A stretch of 5,391 nucleotides of DNA from Verrucomicrobiales bacterium (lineage in GTDB: Bacteria > Verrucomicrobiota > Verrucomicrobiia > Verrucomicrobiales > DEV007), in assembly GCA_023253615.1 (NCBI GenBank), contig JALRFZ010000506.1, positions 1 to 5,391 on the forward strand. The letters are read 5' to 3'. The stretch's first letter is position 1, and the number at the start of each line of letters is the position of its first letter. A model generated the notes under the pieces. That model made no database searches, was not told the origin of the DNA, and saw only the letters and a list, made by a program, of their open reading frames with translations. Both the position numbers and the translations under genes were made by a program. Below are positions 1 to 5,380 of the stretch, in pieces.

Positions 1-717
1 GAAGACCGTGGCCGCGCGGCCTTTCTCTACCAAGGCACCCGCTCCGTCGCGCACCCAGAAAACCGCGGCATGATCGGCGATGCGCCGGGCCTGGGCGAGG
101 TGGTGGGTGACGATGACGATGGTGATTTTTTCCCGCAGAGACAGGATCAAATCCTCGACGACGCCCGAAGCGATGGGGTCGAGGGCGCTGCAGGGCTCGT
201 CGAATAGGATCACTTCGGGCTCGAGGGCGAGGGCGCGGGCAAGGCACAGTCGCTGCTGCTGGCCGCCGGAGAGGGCGGTCGCGGGGTGGTGGAGGCGGCC
301 GGAGATTTCCTTCCACAGGCCGACTTCGCGGAGGACGGTCTCAATGCGATCGGGGATCTCGCTCTTGGACCAGCCGTGCTCCTTCAGGGGGATCTCGAAA
401 TTCCGCCGGATCGATTGGGGGAAGGGATTGGGCCGCTGAAAGACGATCCCGACGCGGCGGCGCAGTGCGAGGACGTCCGTTTTGGGATCGGTCACCTCGG
501 TGCCATCCGCGAGCCGGATGCTGCCGGAGACGCGGCAACCGGGGACGAGGTCGGTGAGGCGGTTGAGGGCATGGAGGAAGCTGCTCTTGCCGCATCCGGA
601 CGGACCGACGAGGGCGGTGATCTGTCTCGCGGGGATCCCGAGATCCACGTCGCGGAGGGCGGTGAGATCGCGATAGGAAAGGGAAAGTCCGGAGACTTGG
701 AGCGCGGGGGCGTTCAT
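1..717 (-). CDS. pstB: Phosphate ABC transporter ATP-binding protein PstB (3' end cut by window edge)
   Basis: Cytoplasmic ATPase of the Pst high-affinity phosphate importer; it couples ATP hydrolysis to transport through PstC/PstA. The frame is open for 239 codons to the window edge and ends ...VEKGRAATVF. PstB proteins are usually about 250-270 residues, so only roughly 15 residues, including the usual YxxGRFG-type tail, should be missing. ABC motifs are all in place: Walker A GPSGCGKSS (residues 38-46), Q-loop in VFQRPNPFP (Q94), signature LSGGQQQR (149-156), Walker B VILFDEP (169-175) and the H-loop in IVTHH (H205). DEPCSALDP (173-181) is a hallmark of PstB compared with other ABC ATPases. 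The start ATG (717-715) overlaps the pstA stop as ATGA, which suggests translational coupling. A phoU gene often follows pstB but would lie outside the window. Confidence 0.97.
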   Translation of the reverse strand, partial: MNAPALQVSGLSLSYRDLTALRDVDLGIPARQITALVGPSGCGKSSFLHALNRLTDLVPGCRVSGSIRLADGTEVTDPKTDVLALRRRVGIVFQRPNPFPQSIRRNFEIPLKEHGWSKSEIPDRIETVLREVGLWKEISGRLHHPATALSGGQQQRLCLARALALEPEVILFDEPCSALDPIASGVVEDLILSLREKITIVIVTHHLAQARRIADHAAVFWVRDGAGALVEKGRAATVF

Positions 718-1583
718 GGGGCGGAGGCGCGGCGTCGCAGCCAGTGTTCTGAAAGGGCCACGGCGGCGGAGTTGACGACGAGGATGAGAGCGAGGAGGAC
801 GAGGGCGCTCGAGGACGCCATTGCTCCTCCGTTGGCGACGTTGAGGGCGAGGTCGTAGATGTGGACGGAGAGCGCCCTTCCCGAATCGGAAAGGGATCCC
901 GGCATCCGTGTCGAGTAGCCGCTCGTGAAGAGCAGGGCCGCCGTTTCCGAAAGGGCGCGTCCGATGCCGAGGGTGATGCCGATGACGATGCCCGGCAGGG
1001 CGGCCGGGAGGAGGAGGCGCGCGGTGGTCGTCGTTTTCGACAATCCCAGGCCCGCCGCGGCCGGCCGCAGATCGGAGGGGAGGGACTCGAGCGCCGTCAG
1101 GGTGGTGCGCACGAGGAGGGGCAGGATCATGCAGGCGAGCGTGAGCCCTCCGGAAAGAATCGAAAAGCCGAGGCCGAGTGTTTGTGAGAAACAGACCATG
1201 CCGAAGAGGCCGAAGACGATCGAAGGCACGCTCGCGAGCAGGTCGACTCCGCCGGTGATGATCCGCGCCGCCGTGCCGCTGCGCCGGGTGAATTCGGAGA
1301 GCCAGATCGCGCATCCCACTCCGAGAGGGATCGCGAGCCCGAGGCAGCAGGCGAGGATCCCGAGAGTCGAGACGAGGATCGGGGCGATTCCGCCGCTACG
1401 TCCCGCATCCGTGACTTCTCCGGAGAGGAAATCCCAGGAGAGATGCGGCAGGCCGAGCCGCACCAGATCCCGGATGAGCCAGGCGAAAAGCACGAAGCTG
1501 AGAAGGGCGCCGAACAAACCCGCGATCGCGATCATGCGGTCGAGCCCTTTTGACGGAGATCGTCGGATGGGATGGGTGATCAT
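714..1583 (-). CDS. pstA: Phosphate ABC transporter permease PstA
   Basis: One of the two inner-membrane permease subunits of the Pst importer, pairing with PstC to form the phosphate path. The protein has 289 residues, normal for the family. After a short basic N-terminus come hydrophobic segments at roughly 17-38, 66-95, 110-133, 140-157, 196-220 and 256-277, giving the expected six spans. Family signatures: SWDFLSG followed by GGIAPILVSTL (residues 49-74), the EAA-type coupling loop around LPSDLRPAAAGLGLSK (168-183) and the conserved GIGRALSETAAL (206-217), whose Arg and Glu lie in a segment implicated in transport. The start is ATG at 1583, backed by an AAAGGAA ribosome binding site 7 bases upstream. 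Its stop overlaps the pstB start. Upstream, a repeat-bearing spacer separates it from pstC, unlike the other junctions of this operon. Confidence 0.96.
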   Translation of the reverse strand: MITHPIRRSPSKGLDRMIAIAGLFGALLSFVLFAWLIRDLVRLGLPHLSWDFLSGEVTDAGRSGGIAPILVSTLGILACCLGLAIPLGVGCAIWLSEFTRRSGTAARIITGGVDLLASVPSIVFGLFGMVCFSQTLGLGFSILSGGLTLACMILPLLVRTTLTALESLPSDLRPAAAGLGLSKTTTTARLLLPAALPGIVIGITLGIGRALSETAALLFTSGYSTRMPGSLSDSGRALSVHIYDLALNVANGGAMASSSALVLLALILVVNSAAVALSEHWLRRRASAP

Positions 1584-1590
1584 GTTGGAG

Positions 1591-1597
1591 TTCCTTT
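1591..1597 (-). promoter_or_regulatory. Ribosome binding site of pstA (AAAGGAA)
   Basis: On the minus strand AAAGGAA lies 7 bases before the pstA ATG at 1583 and fixes that start. It directly follows a GAGTRT/GAGGTG hexamer array (1598-1622), so the repeat abuts the ribosome landing site; GAGGTG at 1598-1603 could act as a second, more distant purine-rich site. This is the clearest Shine-Dalgarno sequence in the operon. Confidence 0.7.
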
Positions 1598-1686
1598 CAC
1601 CTCACACTCATACTCATACTCAGTTCGGGTTCGGAAGAGCGTTTCGGGATTGAGTAAGAGCAGGAGGTAAGAGTAAGGGTATGAGT
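1598..1686. repeat. Inverted pair of imperfect hexamer arrays in the pstC-pstA spacer
   Basis: The 105-base gap between pstC and pstA is almost filled by short tandem repeats. Left arm (1598-1622), read on the minus strand: GAGTAT, GAGTAT, GAGTGT, GAGGTG. Right arm (1651-1686), read on the plus strand: TGAGT, AAGAGC, A, GGAGGT, AAGAGT, AAGGGT, ATGAGT. The arms are inverted relative to each other around a 28-base core (1623-1650). Two inverted repeats result: ACTCATAC (1606-1613) with GTATGAGT (1679-1686), perfect over 8 bp; and 1613-1622 with 1651-1660, 9 of 10 pairs. In the pst transcript this could fold as a hairpin between pstC and pstA, perhaps affecting mRNA stability or relative subunit expression, as REP elements do in other transport operons. 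That role is inference; the repeats are seen directly. Confidence 0.8.
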
Positions 1687-1688
1687 TT

Positions 1689-2591
1689 TTAAGCACCACC
1701 GATGGCCGAATCGGCAGTGTTCTTCCGAAAAGAAATCCAGCCCACCAACAGTGCGGTACAGAGCATCAGCACGAGGCCCGCGCAGAAGAGCAGCGCCTTG
1801 TGCGAGGCGGTGGCGTAGCCCATTTCCAGCGCGATGGTGGAGGTGATCGGCCGGATCGGATCGAAGAGGCTGTCGGGGATCTGCGGGATGTTTCCACAGA
1901 CGAGGACGACGGCCATCGTCTCGCCCAGGGCGCGGGCAAGCCCCAGAAACACGCCGGTGGTGATCCCGCCCCGGGCGGCGGGCAGGGCAATGGAGAGAAT
2001 GGTGCGGGCGCGGCCGAGACCAAGGCCTGCGGCGGCTTGAAGCAGGAATGAGGGCACGGCCTGGAGGGCGGCCTGGCTCGTCAAGGCTATGAGAGGCAGG
2101 ATCATCAGAGCCAGCACGATGCCGCCCGCGAGCAGGCTTTGCCCGGGTGTCCCGGGGGCGATGCGGAGGATCGCGGGCACGACGACCATCAGGCCCCAGA
2201 ATCCGAAGACCACCGACGGCACGCCGATGAGCAGCTCCATGATCCGCCGATTCCACCGCTCCAGCAATGGGGGCGCGTAGAAGCGATGGAAAATGGCGGA
2301 GGCGAGTCCCACCGGCAGGGCGAGGACCACGGCGAGCAGGGTGACGAGGGCGGATCCCGCCAGCATCGTCACGATCCCGAATTGTGGATCACGCTGCGAG
2401 CCGGGTTGCCATTTGGCGTCGGTGAAAAAGGCTCCGAGGCGTCCCGCTTCGATGGCAGGCCAGGCTCCGGCAAAGAGATGCCAGAGGATCAGCAGCACCA
2501 TGCCTCCCGAGACCAGCGCGAGGAGTCCAAGGACGCCGCCGGTGACACGATCAACGGACCGGGACAAAGAAGTGTTTCTCGACGATGCCAT
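1689..2591 (-). CDS. pstC: Phosphate ABC transporter permease PstC
   Basis: Inner-membrane permease subunit that partners PstA in the Pst phosphate importer. The protein is 300 residues, typical for PstC. A basic N-terminus is followed by hydrophobic segments at about 18-40, 72-101, 117-140, 152-172, 208-232 and 265-287. PstC-type features are FGIVTMLAGSALVTLLA (71-87), GVPSVVFGFWGL (123-134), the EAA coupling loop around LQAVPSFLLQAAAGLGLGRA (176-195) and GLARALGETMAV (217-228). The chosen ATG at 2591 gives a 41-base overlap with pstS in another frame; GAG lies a few bases upstream of it. A TTG at 2567 would shorten the overlap but has no visible ribosome binding site. The stop at 1689-1691 is followed at once by the hexamer-repeat spacer. 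Confidence 0.96.
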   Translation of the reverse strand: MASSRNTSLSRSVDRVTGGVLGLLALVSGGMVLLILWHLFAGAWPAIEAGRLGAFFTDAKWQPGSQRDPQFGIVTMLAGSALVTLLAVVLALPVGLASAIFHRFYAPPLLERWNRRIMELLIGVPSVVFGFWGLMVVVPAILRIAPGTPGQSLLAGGIVLALMILPLIALTSQAALQAVPSFLLQAAAGLGLGRARTILSIALPAARGGITTGVFLGLARALGETMAVVLVCGNIPQIPDSLFDPIRPITSTIALEMGYATASHKALLFCAGLVLMLCTALLVGWISFRKNTADSAIGGA

Positions 2592-3378
2592 GGATCTCGG
2601 TCGACATCAGGTAGTCGAGGAAGGCTTGGGCGGCAGGGGAGGTCTCCGCACCGGTCACGATGTTGAGAGGGCGTGTGATGGGGAACGAGCCATCCTTCAC
2701 CGACTCCATTGTCGGAGTCTTGCCGTCGGTGATGACGAGCCGGATCGGCGTGCCCGCCTTTTCCTCGGCCGAGGCCGTGCCGATCGAGACGTAGCCGATC
2801 GTGTGGGGATTGCCGACCACGGAATGGATGACGTGGAGGTTTTCACCCACGATGACATCCGCCTTCACGTCGGCGTTGTCGAGCCCGAGGTAGTGGAGGA
2901 ACACCTCGAGGGTCGAGCGTCCCTCCGCCTTGTTCGCGACGACGATGGTCGCGTTGTTTCCGCCGACTTCCTTCCAGTTGGTGATCGTTTTGGTGTAGAT
3001 GTCGATCAACTGCTGTCGGTCGAGCTGCTTCACGGGATTGTCCTGGTGGAGCACGACACAGACGCCGTCCATCGCGAGGGTGTGGGCGGTCAGTTTGGCG
3101 GTCTCGTCCTGTTTGAGAGCGCGTGAGATCATCCCGAGATCCGCCACTCCGGTCGAGGCGTCGGTGATCCCGCGCAAGGAGCCGCCCGATTGCACTTCGA
3201 TGCGGACACCGGGATGGGAGGCTTCGTATTCCTTCGCCGCATCGGCCACGACCGGGGCGACGGTGCTCGACCCGGTGACCATGATCGTCCCGGAAGATTC
3301 TTTTCCGCCGCAGCCGGCGAGCAGCATCGCGGCGAGCGATGCCGCTACGATTCGGGATCGAAGGTGATCCGGCAGCAT
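2551..3378 (-). CDS. pstS: Phosphate-binding lipoprotein PstS
   Basis: Extracytoplasmic phosphate-binding protein that delivers phosphate to PstC/PstA. From the ATG at 3378 the product is 275 residues with a lipoprotein signal: a basic n-region (HLRSR), a hydrophobic stretch and lipobox LLAGC with the lipidated Cys at 23. The phosphate-pocket segments of the PBP-like family are recognisable: GSSTVAPV (36-43), QSGGSLRG (63-70), ADLGMISR (79-86) and EGRSTLEVF (152-160), where many homologs have a GSGT-type loop. WKEVGG (135-140) and IGYVSIG (194-200) also fit PstS. The frame stays open upstream as far as 3810, but that stretch only shadows the regulator gene and lies ahead of a good lipoprotein signal, so 3378 is preferred. 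It overlaps the regulator by 34 bases and pstC by 41. Confidence 0.95.
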   Translation of the reverse strand: MLPDHLRSRIVAASLAAMLLAGCGGKESSGTIMVTGSSTVAPVVADAAKEYEASHPGVRIEVQSGGSLRGITDASTGVADLGMISRALKQDETAKLTAHTLAMDGVCVVLHQDNPVKQLDRQQLIDIYTKTITNWKEVGGNNATIVVANKAEGRSTLEVFLHYLGLDNADVKADVIVGENLHVIHSVVGNPHTIGYVSIGTASAEEKAGTPIRLVITDGKTPTMESVKDGSFPITRPLNIVTGAETSPAAQAFLDYLMSTEIHGIVEKHFFVPVR

Positions 3379-3665
3379 CCCAGATCGACGATCCCGTCGC
3401 GGCGCCGTTTCATCGTGGGCGTGAGCTGGTAAAGCACGGCCTTTCCATCCCTCGTCGCCTCGACGATCCCGGCGTCGCGCAGATTCCGCAGATGATGCGA
3501 GAGCAGGCTCTGCTCGATCCCCAGGGCGGTCTGGATCTCCCCCACGTGGCACGGTCCGCTCATGAGATGGCGCACCACCGCCAGGCGCGTCTCGTCCGCC
3601 AGCGCCTTGAGGCGTCCGGCACACGAGTCGGCGTTCGAGCGGGAGGAGGAGTCCGGCGTTTTCAT
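3345..3665 (-). CDS. ArsR/SmtB-family transcriptional regulator heading the pst operon
   Basis: Small winged-helix DNA-binding protein of 106 residues, the usual ArsR/SmtB size. It shows RLKALADETRLAVVRHL (18-34, typical ArsR helices), GPCHVGEIQTALGIEQSLLSHHLRNLRDAGIV split as the helix-turn-helix (about 37-68, recognition helix near SLLSHHLRNL) and the wing RDGKAVLYQL (72-81). The C-terminus is DLGCCRITF with adjacent Cys97 and Cys98; Cys15 and Cys39 are the only others. The classical ELCVCDL metal motif of helix alpha-3 is absent (GPCHVGEI instead), but C-terminal Cys pairs bind As(III) in some ArsR proteins. It is the first gene of the operon, overlaps pstS by 34 bases and has an ArsR-style dyad upstream, so autoregulation together with pst is likely. 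The ATG at 3665 is the only ATG, GTG or TTG after an in-frame upstream stop; no Shine-Dalgarno precedes it. The ligand is unknown. Confidence 0.93.
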   Translation of the reverse strand: MKTPDSSSRSNADSCAGRLKALADETRLAVVRHLMSGPCHVGEIQTALGIEQSLLSHHLRNLRDAGIVEATRDGKAVLYQLTPTMKRRRDGIVDLGCCRITFDPES

Positions 3666-3706
3666 GGGAAGATGGCAGGGGAGAAGGATGGTCGCCTCGG
3701 CGGACT

Positions 3707-3752
3707 TTCATATGAATGATCGTATAAATGAACGAAAATTCATATTTGGCAA
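3707..3752 (-). promoter_or_regulatory. Candidate promoter and ArsR-type operator of the regulator-pst operon
   Basis: This is the only AT-rich island in the GC-rich divergent region. It holds ATGAA-N6-TTCAT (3728-3743), the layout of ArsR/SmtB operators (TGAA-N6-TTCA). Around it are a perfect 10-bp palindrome TTCATATGAA (3707-3716) and a wider 8-bp inverted repeat, ATATGAAT (3710-3717) with ATTCATAT (3738-3745). On the minus strand TTGCCA (3747-3752) and ATTTAT (3724-3729) could be -35 and -10 elements 17 bases apart, though the -10 is a weak match. The dyad would fill the spacer, a good position for repression. The expected transcript start is about 50 bases before the regulator ATG. No convincing PhoB box was seen here. 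Confidence 0.6.
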
Positions 3753-3780
3753 CGCCCGAAATGGCGACCCTTTCTCCCGG

Positions 3781-3804
3781 CATCGTGCCACGGTCGTGAC
3801 GATG
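3781..3804. promoter_or_regulatory. Interrupted palindrome in the divergent intergenic region
   Basis: CATCGT (3781-3786) pairs with ACGATG (3799-3804) and CACG (3789-3792) pairs with CGTG (3795-3798), with two unpaired bases (GC) on one side and a two-base centre (GT). The centre is too tight for an ordinary RNA hairpin, so a protein-binding dyad is the more natural reading. It lies about 30 bases upstream of the candidate pst -35 and about 110 bases before the dipeptidase start, so it could serve either gene. No regulator can be named, and chance is possible in GC-rich sequence. Confidence 0.3.
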
Positions 3805-3829
3805 TGGCAAGGCCGATGGGATCCCGCGT

Positions 3830-3870
3830 GGGGGAATCGCGTGATCCGCCCTACGCGATGCGGTATCGCG
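3830..3870. other. Overlapping, mutually exclusive inverted repeats before the dipeptidase gene
   Basis: The element ACGCGAT (3853-3859) can pair perfectly with ATCGCGT upstream (3836-3842; 7 bp, 10-base loop), or through CGCGAT (3854-3859) with ATCGCG downstream (3865-3870; 6 bp, 5-base loop). A third fold pairs 3830-3838 with 3843-3851 (7 of 9 pairs, loop GCGT). The first and second folds cannot form together. It sits about 45-85 bases before the dipeptidase ATG, within its probable leader or promoter. It could be an RNA leader structure, a cluster of ATCGCG protein sites or a degenerate dispersed repeat. There is no terminator-like U-run. Confidence 0.35.
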
Positions 3871-3914
3871 ATGGTTTTGCCTCGAACGCCCTTTTCGTGT
3901 TAGGCGAATGGGGT

Positions 3915-5264
3915 ATGGATCGTCGTCATTTTCTCAAGTCCGCGGCCCCCGTCGCCGCCGCGAGTCCGCTCGCCGGAGCTTTCGCCCGGGAAGCGGCGGC
4001 ATCGGCGGATCCGGTGAAGCGCCTCACGGAGAACCTCAATCCCGTCATGCAGAAGGCGCGCGATGCGGCCATGGCGGTGCTGCAGCCGTCGGCGAAGGAC
4101 TTGCAGCATGGTCTCGAGCTCCATGCCGACGCCCTCGTCTTCGATGCCTACGGATTCTCGCCGCGATGCGCGATCGACGGCGAGGCCCTCAAGGCCGCGG
4201 TGATGGCGGGAGCCTCCGATGTCGAGCTCGACGACATGCGCGAGGACATGAGCATGACCCGCTGTGTCACCTCCGAAGCCGAACGGGCGGAATACCTCGA
4301 AGGCTGGCGTGCCTCGGGTGTCACCTGCATCTTCCAGAACGCGGGGCAGGAATGTCAGGATCCGATGCGCCTGCTGAAGCGGCTCGCTCATTTCACCTAC
4401 ACCACCGACCACCTCCGCGAGCTCGTCGCGAAGGCGGTGACGCCCGACGATGTGGAGGAGGCGAAAGCGGCGGGAAAACACTGCCTTTATTTCACCGGCA
4501 ACGGCGTGCCACTGACGCAGGATTGGCTCTCGATCCCCGACGAGCTCCGCTACCTGAAGATCTTCCATCACCTCGGCATCCGCATGATGCATCTCACCTA
4601 CCAGCGCCGGAACATGATCGGCGACGGCTGTGCCGAAACGTCGAACGCGGGATTGAGCGACTTCGGCCGGGCCGTGATCGCCGAGATGAACCGCGTCGGT
4701 GTCATCCCCGATTGCGCCCACTCGGGCTGGCAGACGAGCCTCGATGCGGCGAAAGCCTCGTCGAAACCCGTCGTCGCGAGCCATTCCACGGCGGCGGCGC
4801 TGCATCCCCACATCCGCAGCAAACCCGACGAGGTGATCCAGGCGCTCGCCGATACGGGAGGTTACATCGGGATCTGCTGCATCTCGCGTTTCCTGCGCGG
4901 CAAGGGAGATCTCAATGCCTTCCTCGATCACATCGATTACGTCGCGAAGAAGTTCGGCGTCGATCATGTCGCCATCGGCACCGACATCGCCTATACGTCC
5001 CGGAACAGCGCCGAAGAAAGCAAGAAGGCGGCGATCGGCGGGCTGCGGCGCAAACGCGAGGATTTCCGATCGCTCTGGCCGAAGGATGATTTTGTCGCGA
5101 CCGAACAGGCCGACCTCAGCATCGCCTGGACGAACTGGCCGCTCTACACCGTCGGCCTCGTGCAACGCGGATACTCCGACGACGACATCCGCAAGATCCT
5201 CGGAGGAAATGTGATGCGGGTGCTGCGAGCGACGGAGGGGGAGGCGGTAAGCGGTAAGCGGTAA
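3915..5264 (+). CDS. Tat-exported membrane dipeptidase-family protein (peptidase M19), divergent metal site
   Basis: Starting at ATG 3915 gives 449 residues with a twin-arginine signal: DRRHFLK (2-8), an Ala-rich h-region and probable cleavage after AFA (22-24), so the protein acts outside the cytoplasm. The frame opens upstream at 3804, but that start would bury the signal behind 37 residues. The M19 TIM-barrel is recognisable: LTYQRRNMIGDGC (227-239), GLSDFGRAVIAEMNRVGVIPD (split, 246-266), DCAH (H269), VVASHS (H290), R301, VAIGTD (D357) and the C-terminal DDIRKILGGNVMRVL (424-438). Canonical M19 enzymes bind two zinc ions and hydrolyse dipeptides. Here the first-strand HxD is FDAY (76-79) and the bridging Glu site appears as TGNG (194-197), so several ligands are replaced. 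A TGN/FDA-type subfamily is known, so substrate and activity remain uncertain. The last six residues and the stop come from the heptamer array. Confidence 0.9.
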   Translation: MDRRHFLKSAAPVAAASPLAGAFAREAAASADPVKRLTENLNPVMQKARDAAMAVLQPSAKDLQHGLELHADALVFDAYGFSPRCAIDGEALKAAVMAGASDVELDDMREDMSMTRCVTSEAERAEYLEGWRASGVTCIFQNAGQECQDPMRLLKRLAHFTYTTDHLRELVAKAVTPDDVEEAKAAGKHCLYFTGNGVPLTQDWLSIPDELRYLKIFHHLGIRMMHLTYQRRNMIGDGCAETSNAGLSDFGRAVIAEMNRVGVIPDCAHSGWQTSLDAAKASSKPVVASHSTAAALHPHIRSKPDEVIQALADTGGYIGICCISRFLRGKGDLNAFLDHIDYVAKKFGVDHVAIGTDIAYTSRNSAEESKKAAIGGLRRKREDFRSLWPKDDFVATEQADLSIAWTNWPLYTVGLVQRGYSDDDIRKILGGNVMRVLRATEGEAVSGKR

Positions 5265-5320
5265 ACAGTGAGCAGTGAGCAGTGAGCAGTGAGCAGTGAG
5301 CGGTAAGCAGTGAGCAGTAA
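5244..5320 (+). repeat. Heptamer tandem array GCRGTRA, 11 units
   Basis: Eleven contiguous 7-base units run in perfect register: GCGGTAA three times (5244, 5251, 5258), ACAGTGA (5265), GCAGTGA four times (5272-5299), GCGGTAA (5300), GCAGTGA (5307) and GCAGTAA (5314). Each unit holds TAA or TGA, and because 7 is not a multiple of 3 the plus strand is stopped in every frame, while the minus strand stays open. The first three units overlap the dipeptidase gene, encode its last residues (AVSGKR) and supply its stop codon. Such arrays resemble the heptameric STRR sequences described in cyanobacteria. Whether this one is mobile, a slippage product or functional cannot be told from one copy. Confidence 0.9.
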
Positions 5321-5338
5321 GGGGTGGAATGTGGATCG

Positions 5339-5380
5339 TTCACCGTTCACCGATCACCGATCACCGATCACCGATCACCG
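5339..5380 (-). repeat. Heptamer tandem array WTCACCG, 6 units, inverted relative to its neighbour
   Basis: Six 7-base units in register: TTCACCG (5339, 5346) then ATCACCG (5353, 5360, 5367, 5374), with a decayed copy at 5381. Read on the minus strand and rotated, the unit is WCGGTGA, a close relative of GCRGTRA in the preceding array, so the two arrays are inverted copies of one repeat family around an 18-base core (5321-5338). GGGGTGG (5321-5327) can also pair imperfectly with CCATCCCC at the window edge (5384-5391). The dipeptidase transcript could fold the arms with about 5 of 7 pairs per unit, possibly acting as its 3' end; there is no U-run, so a classical terminator is not claimed. Confidence 0.85.

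Noticed and set aside
2293..3126. 277-codon plus-strand frame opposite pstS and pstC
   Set aside because: Antisense shadow of two well-supported pst genes, with no family features. The same applies to the long plus-strand frames at 925-1653 and 2139-2666.
3379..3810. N-terminal extension of the pstS frame by about 144 residues
   Set aside because: It lies antiphase over the regulator gene, is rich in Arg/Gly/Pro without domain character, and precedes a textbook lipoprotein signal that starts at 3378.
3666..3914. PhoB box upstream of the operon
   Set aside because: I looked for paired CTGTCAT-like heptamers 11 bases apart on both strands and saw none convincing; a position-weight scan would be the proper test.
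3804..3914. Upstream ATG at 3804 as the dipeptidase start
   Set aside because: It would place 37 unrelated residues ahead of the twin-arginine signal; ATG 3915 puts DRRHFLK at the very N-terminus as expected.
3908..5089. 393-codon plus-strand frame overlapping the dipeptidase gene
   Set aside because: Out-of-frame shadow with very high Arg/Gly/Pro content; the other frame carries the M19 motifs and the Tat signal.
3900..5165. 421-codon minus-strand frame opposite the dipeptidase gene
   Set aside because: It mirrors the codon pattern of a confidently identified gene in GC-rich DNA, has low-complexity Arg/Gly/Asp composition and no recognisable domain.
5116..5350. Minus-strand frames with a SLLTAHC peptide repeat
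   Set aside because: The seven-residue repeat is only the translation of the stop-free strand of the heptamer array; such frames are a common false gene call.
5244..5380. CRISPR array
   Set aside because: Units are 7 bases, contiguous and without spacers; no cas genes are present.
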